64,000 nt of DNA. Origin: UBA4744 sp963723165 (GTDB taxonomy: Bacteria > Actinomycetota > Acidimicrobiia > Spongiisociales > UBA4744). The notes beneath the pieces are model-generated. The model was not told the origin of the DNA. It saw nothing but the letters and a program-made list of their open reading frames with translations, and ran no database searches. The DNA lies in assembly GCA_963723165.1 (NCBI GenBank), contig CAVRPP010000007.1, forward strand, positions 1 to 64,000. The letters are read 5' to 3'. Positions 36,421-44,641 of the stretch are shown here, piece by piece (within the stretch, counting starts at the first letter, position 1; every line of letters begins with the position of its first letter). A program made the position numbers and the translations under genes.

Positions 36421-37218
36421 ATGACCGACCTCTCCTATTCCACTCCGACCACCTCCGACAAACTCCGTTGGGCACTTCAAGACACGGCGACCATCACCTG
36501 GCGGGACATGGTTCGGACGTCCCGACAGCCCGAGATGCTGGCATTTGCGGTGATCATGGGCATGTTCTTCCTGCTTCTCTTCAACTATGTGTTTGGGGGC
36601 GCCATCGGTGCCGGGACCGGTGTCGATTACATCCAATTCCTCGTTCCCGGCGTCTTCGTCATAACAGCACTGCAGGGTGCGCAGCAGACGAGCACCGGTC
36701 TGGCTCAGGATTTGTCGGAAGGGGTGATCAGCCGGTTTCGTTCGCTCCCCATGAACCAGGTGGCAGTCATCGCCGGCCGTACCGTTGCCGATGCGGCTCG
36801 CAACGTCATCGGAGTGCTGCTGGTTGCCGGTGTTGGATACCTCATGGGTTTCCGGTTCGCTTCGCTGGGAGGAGCCATTGCTGCTCTCGCCCTGACCATC
36901 GGAATTGGATACTCGTTCTCATGGCTGGGAGCGGCGATCGCCGCCAAACTCCGCAACCCGGAGATGGTCGGAATGCTGAGCATGTTTTGGCTCTTCCCAT
37001 TGATGATGGCCAGCAGTGCGTTCACACCCACCGCCACGATGCCCAAGTGGCTCAAGGCTTTTGCCGACAATCAGCCGATCTCCGTTGCCTCCGATGCGGT
37101 GCGGGCCCTGGTCGATGGCCGACCGGCCGGGTCAGACTCTTTGTATGCCGTTATCTGGATGGTGGTGCTGCTGGCCATCTTCATTCCTCTGACGACGCGC
37201 CTCTACCGAAAGGTTTGA
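36421..37218 (+). CDS. ABC-2 type permease (DrrB-like)
   Basis: 265 residues with six predicted membrane helices and the ABC-2 pattern QDLSEGVISRFRSLPMNQVAV and a central LVPGVFVITALQGAQQ. It forms the channel for the ATPase at 35456. TTGGAG lies upstream; GTG 36418 directly precedes ATG 36421. Confidence 0.9.
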   Translation: MTDLSYSTPTTSDKLRWALQDTATITWRDMVRTSRQPEMLAFAVIMGMFFLLLFNYVFGGAIGAGTGVDYIQFLVPGVFVITALQGAQQTSTGLAQDLSEGVISRFRSLPMNQVAVIAGRTVADAARNVIGVLLVAGVGYLMGFRFASLGGAIAALALTIGIGYSFSWLGAAIAAKLRNPEMVGMLSMFWLFPLMMASSAFTPTATMPKWLKAFADNQPISVASDAVRALVDGRPAGSDSLYAVIWMVVLLAIFIPLTTRLYRKV

Positions 37219-37219
37219 C

Positions 37220-37789
37220 GTGGAGGAAACTCGCCAGAGCTCACGTCCGCAAGAGAGGATCGCCGAGGCGGCCATGACCTTGATCTCGGAACGCGGCCTG
37301 GCCGGCGTCACCATGACCGAAGTTGCCCGTCAAGCCGGAGTGGCTCGCCAGACTCTCTACAACCACTTCGACGATGTGGAGAGCATTGTCACGGCCGTCA
37401 TCGAACAGCATGAGCAAAGGGGATTGACCCAGGTCCGCACGCTGCTCGAAGGTCATGAAGGCGCTGCCGCGAAGCTGGAACAACTGATCCGGCACTCGGT
37501 GGCGATGAGTGCCCATGGCGGCGCCCTCGCTTCACTGGAGGGCAGCCTGTCGCCGGGGGCCCAGCAGGTGCTGCGGGCTCACCGCAGCCAGACTGAGGAG
37601 ATAGTTCGCGAGATCCTGCAAGAAGGAATTTCTGAGGGAGCTTTTCGGACCGATCTGGATCCGGATGCCGACGCCGCCTTCATCCGGGAGGTGCTGACTC
37701 CTCAAGCCGATCAGGTGGAAATGACCGACGTTGCCCGATTGGCCGGAGCAACTGTGCGGTTCGTGCTGGCCGCGGTTCGGGCGCCGTAG
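37220..37789 (+). CDS. TetR-family transcriptional regulator
   Basis: 189 residues. N-terminal TetR helix-turn-helix (IAEAAMTLISERGLAGVTMTEVARQAGVARQTLYNHF) and a helical ligand domain. GTG 37220 starts 1 nt after the permease stop, so it is the third gene of the efflux operon and probably represses it through the palindrome at 35407-35426. Confidence 0.9.
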   Translation: MEETRQSSRPQERIAEAAMTLISERGLAGVTMTEVARQAGVARQTLYNHFDDVESIVTAVIEQHEQRGLTQVRTLLEGHEGAAAKLEQLIRHSVAMSAHGGALASLEGSLSPGAQQVLRAHRSQTEEIVREILQEGISEGAFRTDLDPDADAAFIREVLTPQADQVEMTDVARLAGATVRFVLAAVRAP

Positions 37790-37865
37790 CCGCTCAATTT
37801 GTTCGGACCGGAAGGGGAAGGGAAACCGCTAGCTTCAGGTATATACGAGGCGTCGAGGAGGAAGC

Positions 37866-39314
37866 ATGACCGCGCAGCTCTACATCGATGGAACGTGGAC
37901 CGACGCAGCCGAGGGTGGCACCCTCGAGACCCGCAATCCGGCTACCGGAGAGGTGATCGCCGAATATGCGGCCGGATCAGAGGCCGACGTCGATCGAGCT
38001 GTTGCCGCCGCCAGGCGAGCCTTCGACGAAGGTCCTTGGGGGCCGGACTCCGCCCCTCGCGAACGCGCCACGATCCTCTTCCGGGCGGCCGAGATCATGC
38101 GTCGCGACCGGGAGAAGCTGGCCGAACTCGAGACCCGCGATAACGGCAAGCTGTACTCCGATGCTCTCGAGGACATCGATGAGTCTGCCTTCATGTTCGA
38201 GTACTACGCCGGTTGGACCACAAAAGTCATGGGCTCGATTCCGCCGGTCGGACCTGACGCGATGAGTCTGATCATTAAAGAACCGGTCGGCGTGGCGGCC
38301 TTGATCACTCCGTGGAACTACCCGGTGATGATGGCCAGCCAGAAGATCGCTCCGGCGCTGGCTGCCGGATGCACCGCGATCCTCAAGCCGGCTTCGCCGA
38401 CTCCGCTCACCTCTTTGGAGCTGGCCAGGATCCTCGAGGAGGCCGGCCTCCCACCGGGGGTCTTCAACGTAGTCAACGGCGCCGGGTCCAGCATCGGCGA
38501 TGCTCTGGTCACCCACCCGGGCGTCGACAAGATCTCGTTCACGGGGTCGGACGAAGTGGGCAAGCGGATCACCAAGCTGGCCGCCGAGAGCATGAAACGG
38601 GTGACGATGGAACTGGGCGGCAAGTCACCCAATCTCGTGTTCTCCGACGCCACGCTCGAAAATGCCTACGAGGGAAGCGCAATCGGGGTCTTCTACAACC
38701 AGGGAGAAGTGTGTTCGGCCGGTTCGCGGGTGCTCGTGGAGCGTTCGATCTACGACGAGGCGCTGGAGGCCATGAGCCGGTACGCCGGCGCCCTGAAACT
38801 CGGTGACGGTATGGATCCCGAAACGACCATGGGTCCCCTGGTTACCTCCGAGCATCGCGACCGGGTCCAAAAGTACGTCGAGATAGGCAAAGAATCGGGA
38901 GCTCGCCTGGTCTTTGAAGGGGAGGTCCCTTCCGCCCCCGACCTGGTGGGCGGTTACTTCGTGCCGCCAACCATTTTCGCCGACGTCGACAACCAGATGA
39001 CCATCGCTCGCGAGGAGATCTTCGGTCCGGTGATGGCAGTGATCCCGTTCAAGGACGTTGACGAGGCGATCCGGATCGCCAACGACTCTCCGTTCGGGTT
39101 AGCTGCTTCGGTGTGGACCAACGACATCACCAAGGCACTGAAGGTTTCGAAAGCTCTTCGGGCCGGCATCGTATGGATCAACGACACCCAGCCGGCGCCC
39201 TCGGAATCGATGTGGGGCGGCTACAAGCAGTCCGGGGTTGGGCGAGAGTTGGGGCCCTGGGGCCTCGAGTCCTTCCTGGAGACCAAGCACATATACGTCA
39301 ACCTGGAGGGATGA
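37866..39314 (+). CDS. Aldehyde dehydrogenase, betaine-aldehyde type
   Basis: 482 residues. Catalytic Cys283 in NQGEVCSAGSR and general-base Glu249 in TMELGGKSP, with the NAD-binding ITPWNYPVMM and FTGSDEVGKRI. The context fits a BetB/GbsA-like enzyme oxidising an aldehyde to an acid with NAD(P)+. GGAGGAAG precedes the ATG, and TATATA lies upstream. Monocistronic, ending at a palindromic repeat. Confidence 0.9.
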   Translation: MTAQLYIDGTWTDAAEGGTLETRNPATGEVIAEYAAGSEADVDRAVAAARRAFDEGPWGPDSAPRERATILFRAAEIMRRDREKLAELETRDNGKLYSDALEDIDESAFMFEYYAGWTTKVMGSIPPVGPDAMSLIIKEPVGVAALITPWNYPVMMASQKIAPALAAGCTAILKPASPTPLTSLELARILEEAGLPPGVFNVVNGAGSSIGDALVTHPGVDKISFTGSDEVGKRITKLAAESMKRVTMELGGKSPNLVFSDATLENAYEGSAIGVFYNQGEVCSAGSRVLVERSIYDEALEAMSRYAGALKLGDGMDPETTMGPLVTSEHRDRVQKYVEIGKESGARLVFEGEVPSAPDLVGGYFVPPTIFADVDNQMTIAREEIFGPVMAVIPFKDVDEAIRIANDSPFGLAASVWTNDITKALKVSKALRAGIVWINDTQPAPSESMWGGYKQSGVGRELGPWGLESFLETKHIYVNLEG

Positions 39315-39320
39315 ACCTCG

Positions 39321-39367
39321 TTTTGGCGCCTAAATCGCTCGAATATCCAGCTTGTTGAGCGCCAGAA
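39321..39367. repeat. Intergenic palindromic repeat, copy A
   Basis: Arms TTTTGGCGC and GCGCCAGAA (8 of 9 paired) enclose 29 nt containing TCGCTC. It resembles copies at 45711-45765 and 46880-46922. It lies between convergent genes. Confidence 0.5.
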
Positions 39368-39372
39368 CGGCT

Positions 39373-39843
39373 TCAGTGGTCCCAGGTAGAGAACGGGTTG
39401 GCGACCAGGCTTGAGTTGAAGTAGCGCGGGTCGCCGGTGACTTCTTCGCCGATCCACGGGGGGAGATCGATCAACTGGTTTTCGTCCTCGAGTTCGACCT
39501 CAGCAACGATCAGCCCGCCGTTCTCACCAAAGAACTCGTCGATCTCCCAGATGAGACCGGCGTAAGAGACCTTGAAGCGGCGTTTTTCGATGAGGGGACG
39601 TTCACACAACTCGTCGAGCATTTCATGTGCGTCATCGGTCGGGACCTCGTATTCGTACTCCATCCGGCTGGCACCGATCGAGATCCCTTTGATGGTGAGA
39701 TAGCCCTTATCACCGATCGTTCTGACCCGGACGGTGCGTTCCTTGACGGTGGAGAGGTACCCCTGCCGGTAGTCGACGCCCGCCGCGAGGTCGCGCCAGT
39801 CTTCCGAGGCGACCAGGTACTTCCTCTCTATCTCGATGCCCAT
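39373..39843 (-). CDS. CYTH-domain protein (triphosphate tunnel enzyme-like)
   Basis: 156 residues. Starts MGIEIERKYLV, the ExExK signature, followed by the alternating charged strands (TVRVRTIGDKGYLTIKG, YEYEVP, EKRRFKV, WEIDEFFG, VAEVELEDE) of the CYTH tunnel. Members hydrolyse inorganic or organic triphosphates; the substrate here is unknown. GAAGGAGACGGC before the ATG is a strong ribosome site. Second gene of a pair with 39854. Confidence 0.88.
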   Translation of the reverse strand: MGIEIERKYLVASEDWRDLAAGVDYRQGYLSTVKERTVRVRTIGDKGYLTIKGISIGASRMEYEYEVPTDDAHEMLDELCERPLIEKRRFKVSYAGLIWEIDEFFGENGGLIVAEVELEDENQLIDLPPWIGEEVTGDPRYFNSSLVANPFSTWDH

Positions 39844-39853
39844 GCCGTCTCCT

Positions 39854-40420
39854 TCACATGCCAAGTGCGCGCCGGATGGCCCGTTGATAACTTTCGTTGG
39901 AATGTTCGATGATGCCCAGACGGTCCGCCACCGCCAAAGCGCTATCCAGATCCTCAGACTCAACCGCCACGGAGTGAAGGCCAAGCCCGTTGATGGTCAC
40001 CTCGGTGAACTCCAGGATGCAATCCTCGAGCACATAGCCGTGTCGGTGCTTGGTCACAGTCGCCATTGCCGTTCCTGTTTCCTCTGCCCGGGCCAGGAAC
40101 TCGTCCATATCGAGCGGTGCATGTTCATCAGCCGACCGCGTCGCGGCCAGGTATCCCATGGCCTCCGCCGCGGACGAAGCAGTGAGTGGAAAGGCCTCTT
40201 TGAGGATTGGAGTCCATAGCTGAAAGCCGCGCTGGACCCGCACTAGCCGTTTGATGTCGAGGGTTTCTGCACGGATCTTGATGTTGAGATCAGTTCGGGC
40301 AAGTACGAGGTAGGTCTCCTCGCTGACCCTCACGCCCAGCGGCGTGCAGTGCGTCGCCAACCGGCCGGCTAGTTCGGTGAGATCCGGCGCCCACACCCGG
40401 TACTCATAGCGGGGAGTCAT
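39854..40420 (-). CDS. Hypothetical protein with weak CYTH resemblance
   Basis: 188 residues. The alternation of strands (YEYRVW, LNIKIRAETLDIKRLVR, CILEFTEVTINGLGLHSVAVE) and a C-terminal helix (NESYQRAIRRAL) suggest a degenerate CYTH fold, but ExExK is reduced to EYR. It lies 10 nt upstream of a true CYTH gene. TACCGT is 7 nt before ATG 40420 on the minus strand, a leaderless-type start. Function unknown. Confidence 0.6.
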   Translation of the reverse strand: MTPRYEYRVWAPDLTELAGRLATHCTPLGVRVSEETYLVLARTDLNIKIRAETLDIKRLVRVQRGFQLWTPILKEAFPLTASSAAEAMGYLAATRSADEHAPLDMDEFLARAEETGTAMATVTKHRHGYVLEDCILEFTEVTINGLGLHSVAVESEDLDSALAVADRLGIIEHSNESYQRAIRRALGM

Positions 40421-40546
40421 GGATTGAACGGTAGCCCCCGGGATGTGCGCGTGCCCGGATGGCGTTATTGCGTCACTTTGTGTATCGACACGGTTGATTG
40501 TCTGATCCCGGACTGAAGACGTTGGAATATGTGAGTGACAATGTTG

Positions 40547-40575
40547 TTGACATATATGTGAAACACATATACCAT
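40547..40575 (+). promoter_or_regulatory. padR promoter with an operator filling its spacer
   Basis: TTGACA (40547-40552), exactly 17 nt, then TACCAT (40570-40575). A perfect 8-3-8 palindrome TATATGTG-AAA-CACATATA (40553-40571) fills the spacer. ATGT...ACAT is the PadR-type core. The start GTG at 40582 is only 6 nt beyond the -10. Confidence 0.8.
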
Positions 40576-40581
40576 TCCTCT

Positions 40582-40986
40582 GTGCCACATCCACATCACC
40601 GGGGGCATCGCTCCCGAAACAGGAGAAGCGTCGGACCCGGCCAGTGGCGAGTCCATGCCCGGGTGGAGCGCTTCATCGAGCCGGCGTTGTTGCTGATCCT
40701 CAAAGACGGATCGACCCATGGTTACGAACTTGCCGACAGCCTGGCCGAGATGTTGCCCGCCGAGCGGATCGACCTGGGGAACCTCTACCGCATGCTTCGG
40801 GCCCTGGAGGCCGAAGGGATCGTCGAATCCGAATGGCGAGATGACCTCCCCGGCCGTAACCGGCGGACATACCGACTCACCGAGGAGGGGAAATCTCTTC
40901 TCGACACCTGGGCGGAAGCCCTCGGTGAAGCAAATGAAACGATCACCGCCTTTTTAGTGCGGTATCGAGATAGGAGAGAATCATGA
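40582..40986 (+). CDS. PadR-family transcriptional regulator
   Basis: 134 residues. PadR winged helix (FIEPALLLILKDGSTHGYELADSL ... DLGNLYRMLRALEAEGIVESEW). The N terminus is His/Arg-rich (PHPHHRGHRS), perhaps metal binding. GTG 40582 fits the promoter position; the frame is open to 40498, but that would be upstream of the predicted transcription start. Its stop overlaps the next ATG by 4 nt. Likely autorepressor via 40553-40571. Confidence 0.85.
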   Translation: MPHPHHRGHRSRNRRSVGPGQWRVHARVERFIEPALLLILKDGSTHGYELADSLAEMLPAERIDLGNLYRMLRALEAEGIVESEWRDDLPGRNRRTYRLTEEGKSLLDTWAEALGEANETITAFLVRYRDRRES

Positions 40987-41210
40987 AGAGGAAAATGATG
41001 CGCCGTCGCATGATGATGCGCCATCACATGATGCGTCACGGTCCCGGCATGGCCGGACCGTGCGGTTCCGGTGAGGGACGCGGACGGCCAGGTTGGTCCG
41101 ACGAGGACCGGCTGGCGATGCTCGAGGATTATCAGCGCGACCTCGAACAAGAAGTCGAGGACATCGCCGAGCGAATCCGGCGCTTCAAAGACGAGAAAGC
41201 GGACGCGTAG
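40983..41210 (+). CDS. Met/His-rich small protein with C-terminal coiled coil
   Basis: 75 residues. The first 20 contain nine Met and three His among Arg/Lys, then a GPGMAGPCGSG turn with one Cys, then a charged helix (EDYQRDLEQEVEDIAERI). It somewhat resembles DUF5320-type small proteins co-encoded with regulators. Possibly binds copper or another soft metal; not proven. ATG overlaps the padR stop. Confidence 0.65.
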   Translation: MKRKMMRRRMMMRHHMMRHGPGMAGPCGSGEGRGRPGWSDEDRLAMLEDYQRDLEQEVEDIAERIRRFKDEKADA

Positions 41211-41224
41211 CCGGGCCGATAGTC

Positions 41225-41258
41225 GAAGGGAAGGGCCCCATCGGGGGCCCTTCCCTTC
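41225..41258. terminator. Long hairpin after the padR operon
   Basis: Perfect 15-bp stem (GAAGGGAAGGGCCCC / GGGGCCCTTCCCTTC) with ATCG loop. No T tract follows. It lies between convergent units and could act for both. Confidence 0.65.
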
Positions 41259-41336
41259 GTCCGGATCAACAGTCTCTATCCAGTCGCTTCGCCCGACCGG
41301 TAGGTTGCCGAGTGCTGGTTGCTGAGGACTCAGTAC

Positions 41337-42002
41337 CTACGTGACCATCACGATCCCGCCCAGAAGATGAGCGACCATCGGCCACCAGATCGAGTCTGTC
41401 TTCCTGGCGAGGAAGGCGAGGTAGAACCCGAAGAGCATTGAGCCGACCACCATCGGGATCACTTCGACGAACGTTTCGGCGTTGACTGAGACCGGAATGA
41501 CGTGCCAGAGCCCGAACCAGACGCTCGCCCAACCTACGCGCCAGAATCGTCGTTCCCGAAAGAGTTCCAGGTAGACGCCCCGCCACAGCGTTTCCTCGAA
41601 GAGACCGTTGCCGACGGTGGTGGAGAGCAGCAACACCAGCACCGGACCGCTGAGCTCTTCGTATCGCATGCCGGGAATCAAAAGAACGGCGCCTGCCAGC
41701 ACCACTGGAAAGGCAACGAGGCCGAGAACCCGGGCCGTCGGTCGTCGCGGCCGCAGCAAGCGGCGGATTCTCGAGGGGCCCAGCATCCACAGACTGAAAC
41801 CGGCTCCCCACACGATCCAGTAGGCGCTCAGCCCTAGAAACCAACCCAGGTATCCGTCCAACCGGTCTCCAAACGCCGCATCGAGCAGACGGAAGGTCGG
41901 GTACATCGTTGCCATCAGAACCAGGGGCGCTCCGATAGCGATTCTCTGCTTGCCGGTCAGCGATGAGCTGGTTCGGTCGCGTCGTGGCATCGTCGCGTGC
42001 AT
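41337..42002 (-). CDS. CPBP-family intramembrane glutamic protease
   Basis: 221 residues, about seven membrane helices. Catalytic motif FEETLWRG (EExxxR), then FGLWHV and HLLGG, the three Abi/CAAX-protease motifs. It cleaves membrane substrates or prenylated-like peptides; substrate unknown. The first ATG at 42002 is close after TGTAAT; ATG at 41990 is an alternative. Convergent with the PadR operon, divergent from the GbsR-like gene. Confidence 0.87.
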   Translation of the reverse strand: MHATMPRRDRTSSSLTGKQRIAIGAPLVLMATMYPTFRLLDAAFGDRLDGYLGWFLGLSAYWIVWGAGFSLWMLGPSRIRRLLRPRRPTARVLGLVAFPVVLAGAVLLIPGMRYEELSGPVLVLLLSTTVGNGLFEETLWRGVYLELFRERRFWRVGWASVWFGLWHVIPVSVNAETFVEVIPMVVGSMLFGFYLAFLARKTDSIWWPMVAHLLGGIVMVT

Positions 42003-42120
42003 CGTCTTTATTACATCGCATGTCCCCTGTCGGGTCTAGAGGGCCCCTCCAGATGGGCCGAAATCCTCTAGGCCGCCCCTTCCAAACACAATATCGTTTA
42101 TAACGTTCACAATCGATTGA

Positions 42121-42600
42121 ATGTTGAAGGGAGCCTTCTTGGGTAACCGAGACCAACACTGGGCAGCCATGCAAGAGCGGCTCACCAGGATGCTGGAGGA
42201 AGTTGGCTTTCCTCACACCATCGCCCGGGTCTACACCGCTCTCACGCTGGCCGAGGGCGAAGGGCTCTCGACCACCCAATTGGTCGAGGAACTCGAGGTG
42301 AGTAAGGCTTCGGTGAGCAACGCCACCCAGTTTCTCGTCGGCATCGAGCTGGTGGAGCGATATCGGGTCCGGGGATCGCGGGAAGCTCACAACCGGATCA
42401 TCAAAGGGGTGTGGGGCACAATCCTCGCAAAGAAGTTCGCTGCGATCGGATACATCCGCCGCACCGTCGAAGAAGCGATGGCTCTCGATCCCAGCCAGAA
42501 GGCCCGCGAGCGCCTCGAGGAGATGTACGACGTTTACTCCTTTTTTGAGAAAGAATTTGAAGAGGTCCAGTCCCGTTGGAACGAGAGGAAGAACGCATGA
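42121..42600 (+). CDS. GbsR/MarR-family transcriptional regulator
   Basis: 159 residues. Helix-turn-helix (LSTTQLVEELEVSKASVSNATQFLV) and a C-terminal helical segment (YDVYSFFEKEFEEVQSRW) match the GbsR-like group. GAAGGGAG at 42126-42133 is inside the frame and suggests that TTG 42139 may be the true start. CGTTTATAACG (42095-42105) is a small palindrome in the promoter. It overlaps the ABC gene by 4 nt and probably controls that efflux operon. Confidence 0.85.
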   Translation: MLKGAFLGNRDQHWAAMQERLTRMLEEVGFPHTIARVYTALTLAEGEGLSTTQLVEELEVSKASVSNATQFLVGIELVERYRVRGSREAHNRIIKGVWGTILAKKFAAIGYIRRTVEEAMALDPSQKARERLEEMYDVYSFFEKEFEEVQSRWNERKNA

Positions 42601-43460
42601 CGGAAGCCGCCATCAAGGTCGACAACATCACCTTTGCCTACGGTGATCTGGAAGCCGTTGCGGGTGTCAGCTTCGAGGTGGCGCCGGGCGAAATCCTCGG
42701 ATTCCTGGGACCAAACGGAGCGGGCAAATCTACGACGATCAAGATTCTCACCGGCCAACTGACTCCCAAGTCAGGCAACGCCCAGGTCCTCGGTGTCGAC
42801 ATCACCAACGACGATCCGGAAATGCAGGCCCAGATTGGGGTGTGTTTCGAAGAGAAGAACCTCTACGACAGCATGTCCGGGGCCGAAAACCTCAAGTTCT
42901 TTGCCAGCCTCTTCGGCATCAAGAATGTTGACACCGATGAGTTGCTTCGCCGGGTCGGACTGGCCGACCGGGCCAAGGATCGGGTTGCCAAGTACTCCAA
43001 AGGTATGAAGCAGCGCCTCATGATGGCCAGGACGCTGGTCAACACTCCCAAAGTCTTGTTCCTCGACGAACCGACCGACGGTCTAGATCCGGTGTCGTCC
43101 CAAGCGATTCGCAGACTGATAGTGCAGGAAGCCGAGCGGGGCGCCGCCGTGTTGTTGACCACCCACGACATGAACGAGGCAGACGAGCTTTCCGATCGGG
43201 TGGCCTTCATCAACGAGGGCAAACTGTATGCGGTAGATACGCCCGAGAAGCTCAAACTCAAGCATGGCAAGCGCTCGGTCCGGGTTCGGACTCGTGAAGG
43301 GGATGGTGTCAGGGAGCAGACCGTTTCGCTCGAAGAAGCCGGTGCCGGTGACGCGCTGCGGGCAGCCGTCGGTTCGCCCGACTTGATGACAATCCACACC
43401 GAAGAGGCATCGCTGGAGGCCATCTTCATCGAGATGACGGGGAGGGGGCTCGAAGGATGA
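42597..43460 (+). CDS. ABC transporter ATP-binding protein
   Basis: 287 residues. Walker A FLGPNGAGKSTT, signature YSKGMKQRL, Walker B VLFLDEPTDGLDP, and H-loop TTHDMNEAD. Works with the two permeases that follow with 4-nt ATGA overlaps. The substrate is unknown. Confidence 0.92.
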   Translation: MTEAAIKVDNITFAYGDLEAVAGVSFEVAPGEILGFLGPNGAGKSTTIKILTGQLTPKSGNAQVLGVDITNDDPEMQAQIGVCFEEKNLYDSMSGAENLKFFASLFGIKNVDTDELLRRVGLADRAKDRVAKYSKGMKQRLMMARTLVNTPKVLFLDEPTDGLDPVSSQAIRRLIVQEAERGAAVLLTTHDMNEADELSDRVAFINEGKLYAVDTPEKLKLKHGKRSVRVRTREGDGVREQTVSLEEAGAGDALRAAVGSPDLMTIHTEEASLEAIFIEMTGRGLEG

Positions 43461-44641
43461 GCAGGCCAGTGTCCCGTCTCTCCATAGTCGGGTCCATCGT
43501 CAAGAAGGACGTGAAGGAGTTCAGCCGCGACCGGCTATGGCTGTTCCTCTCGCTCTTTGTCCTCATTGTGATGATTGTGGTCTTCTGGGTGCTGCCCGAC
43601 AGCGTCGACGAGTCCATCCCGGTGGGTCTCACCGGGTTGGGCGACCCAGCCGCTTTGGTCGGCCTGGAAGCCACCGAAGAAGAGGGTCTTCGATTGGTGC
43701 CCTTCGATTCGGCCGAGGAGCTCAAATCGGTCGTGGCCGGGGACGCCCAGGCTTGGCAATCCAACGGCCAAACGGTGGTGATTCCTGACGGCTCAGATGT
43801 GGCGGAGCCGGAGGGTGCCGAAAAGGTGGGGGTTGCGATTGGATTGGCGTTCCCCGATGGCTTCCTGGCCGCCACTGCCGCGGGGCAGCGGACCAGCGTC
43901 GAGGTGTTCGTGGATGCTCAAGCACCTGAGGAACTCAAGACCTCGATGTCGAGCCTCGTCAAGGAATTGGCCTACGCAGTCGCGGGAAGCCAACTGCCGG
44001 TTGATACGGCAAGCCCCGAAGCAATCTACACGGTCTTGGGGGAGGATCGAGCCGGCAACCAGGTCACCCCGCGAGAGAGCTTCCGGCCGTTGCTGGTCTT
44101 CCTGGTACTCCTCATGGAGATGTTCGGAATGTCGTCTCTGATTGCCCGCGAGGTGCAATCGCGGACCGTAACCGCGTTATTGGTGACCCCGGCCACCATC
44201 GGCGATGTTCTGGCTGCCAAAGGCATCAGCGGTGCGGTGATGGGATTGGGCCAAGCCGTGATCCTCCTCGCCGCTATCAATGTGTTGGGCAGTCAACCGC
44301 TCCTGATCATCACGCTGATGCTCTTGGGAGCGGTCATGGTGTCGGGGGCAGCCATGATTGCCGGGTCGGTCGGGAGGGACTTCCTGACCAATCTCTTCTA
44401 TGGATTCGCTTTCATGATCCCGTTGATGATCCCCGCCTTCACGGTGCTGTTTCCCGGCACGGCCTCCGGTTGGATTCAGGCGCTACCTTCGTATCCCTTG
44501 GTGCAAGGCCTGGTCAAGGTGGCGACCTACGGCGACGGTTGGGCTGAAGCCCTACCCGACGTGGCAGCGCTGTTTGCCTGGTGTGTGGTCCTGTTTTCGA
44601 TCGGATGGATCGTTCTGAAAAGGAAGGTGGAGACGCTATGA
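43457..44641 (+). CDS. ABC-2 type permease (NatB/YhaP-like), first subunit
   Basis: 394 residues. One N-terminal membrane helix, a long extracytoplasmic loop (about 50-215), then five or six helices. The topology is that of ABC-2 exporters with a large periplasmic or external domain. Operon partner of 42597 and 44638. Confidence 0.88.
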   Translation: MSRPVSRLSIVGSIVKKDVKEFSRDRLWLFLSLFVLIVMIVVFWVLPDSVDESIPVGLTGLGDPAALVGLEATEEEGLRLVPFDSAEELKSVVAGDAQAWQSNGQTVVIPDGSDVAEPEGAEKVGVAIGLAFPDGFLAATAAGQRTSVEVFVDAQAPEELKTSMSSLVKELAYAVAGSQLPVDTASPEAIYTVLGEDRAGNQVTPRESFRPLLVFLVLLMEMFGMSSLIAREVQSRTVTALLVTPATIGDVLAAKGISGAVMGLGQAVILLAAINVLGSQPLLIITLMLLGAVMVSGAAMIAGSVGRDFLTNLFYGFAFMIPLMIPAFTVLFPGTASGWIQALPSYPLVQGLVKVATYGDGWAEALPDVAALFAWCVVLFSIGWIVLKRKVETL

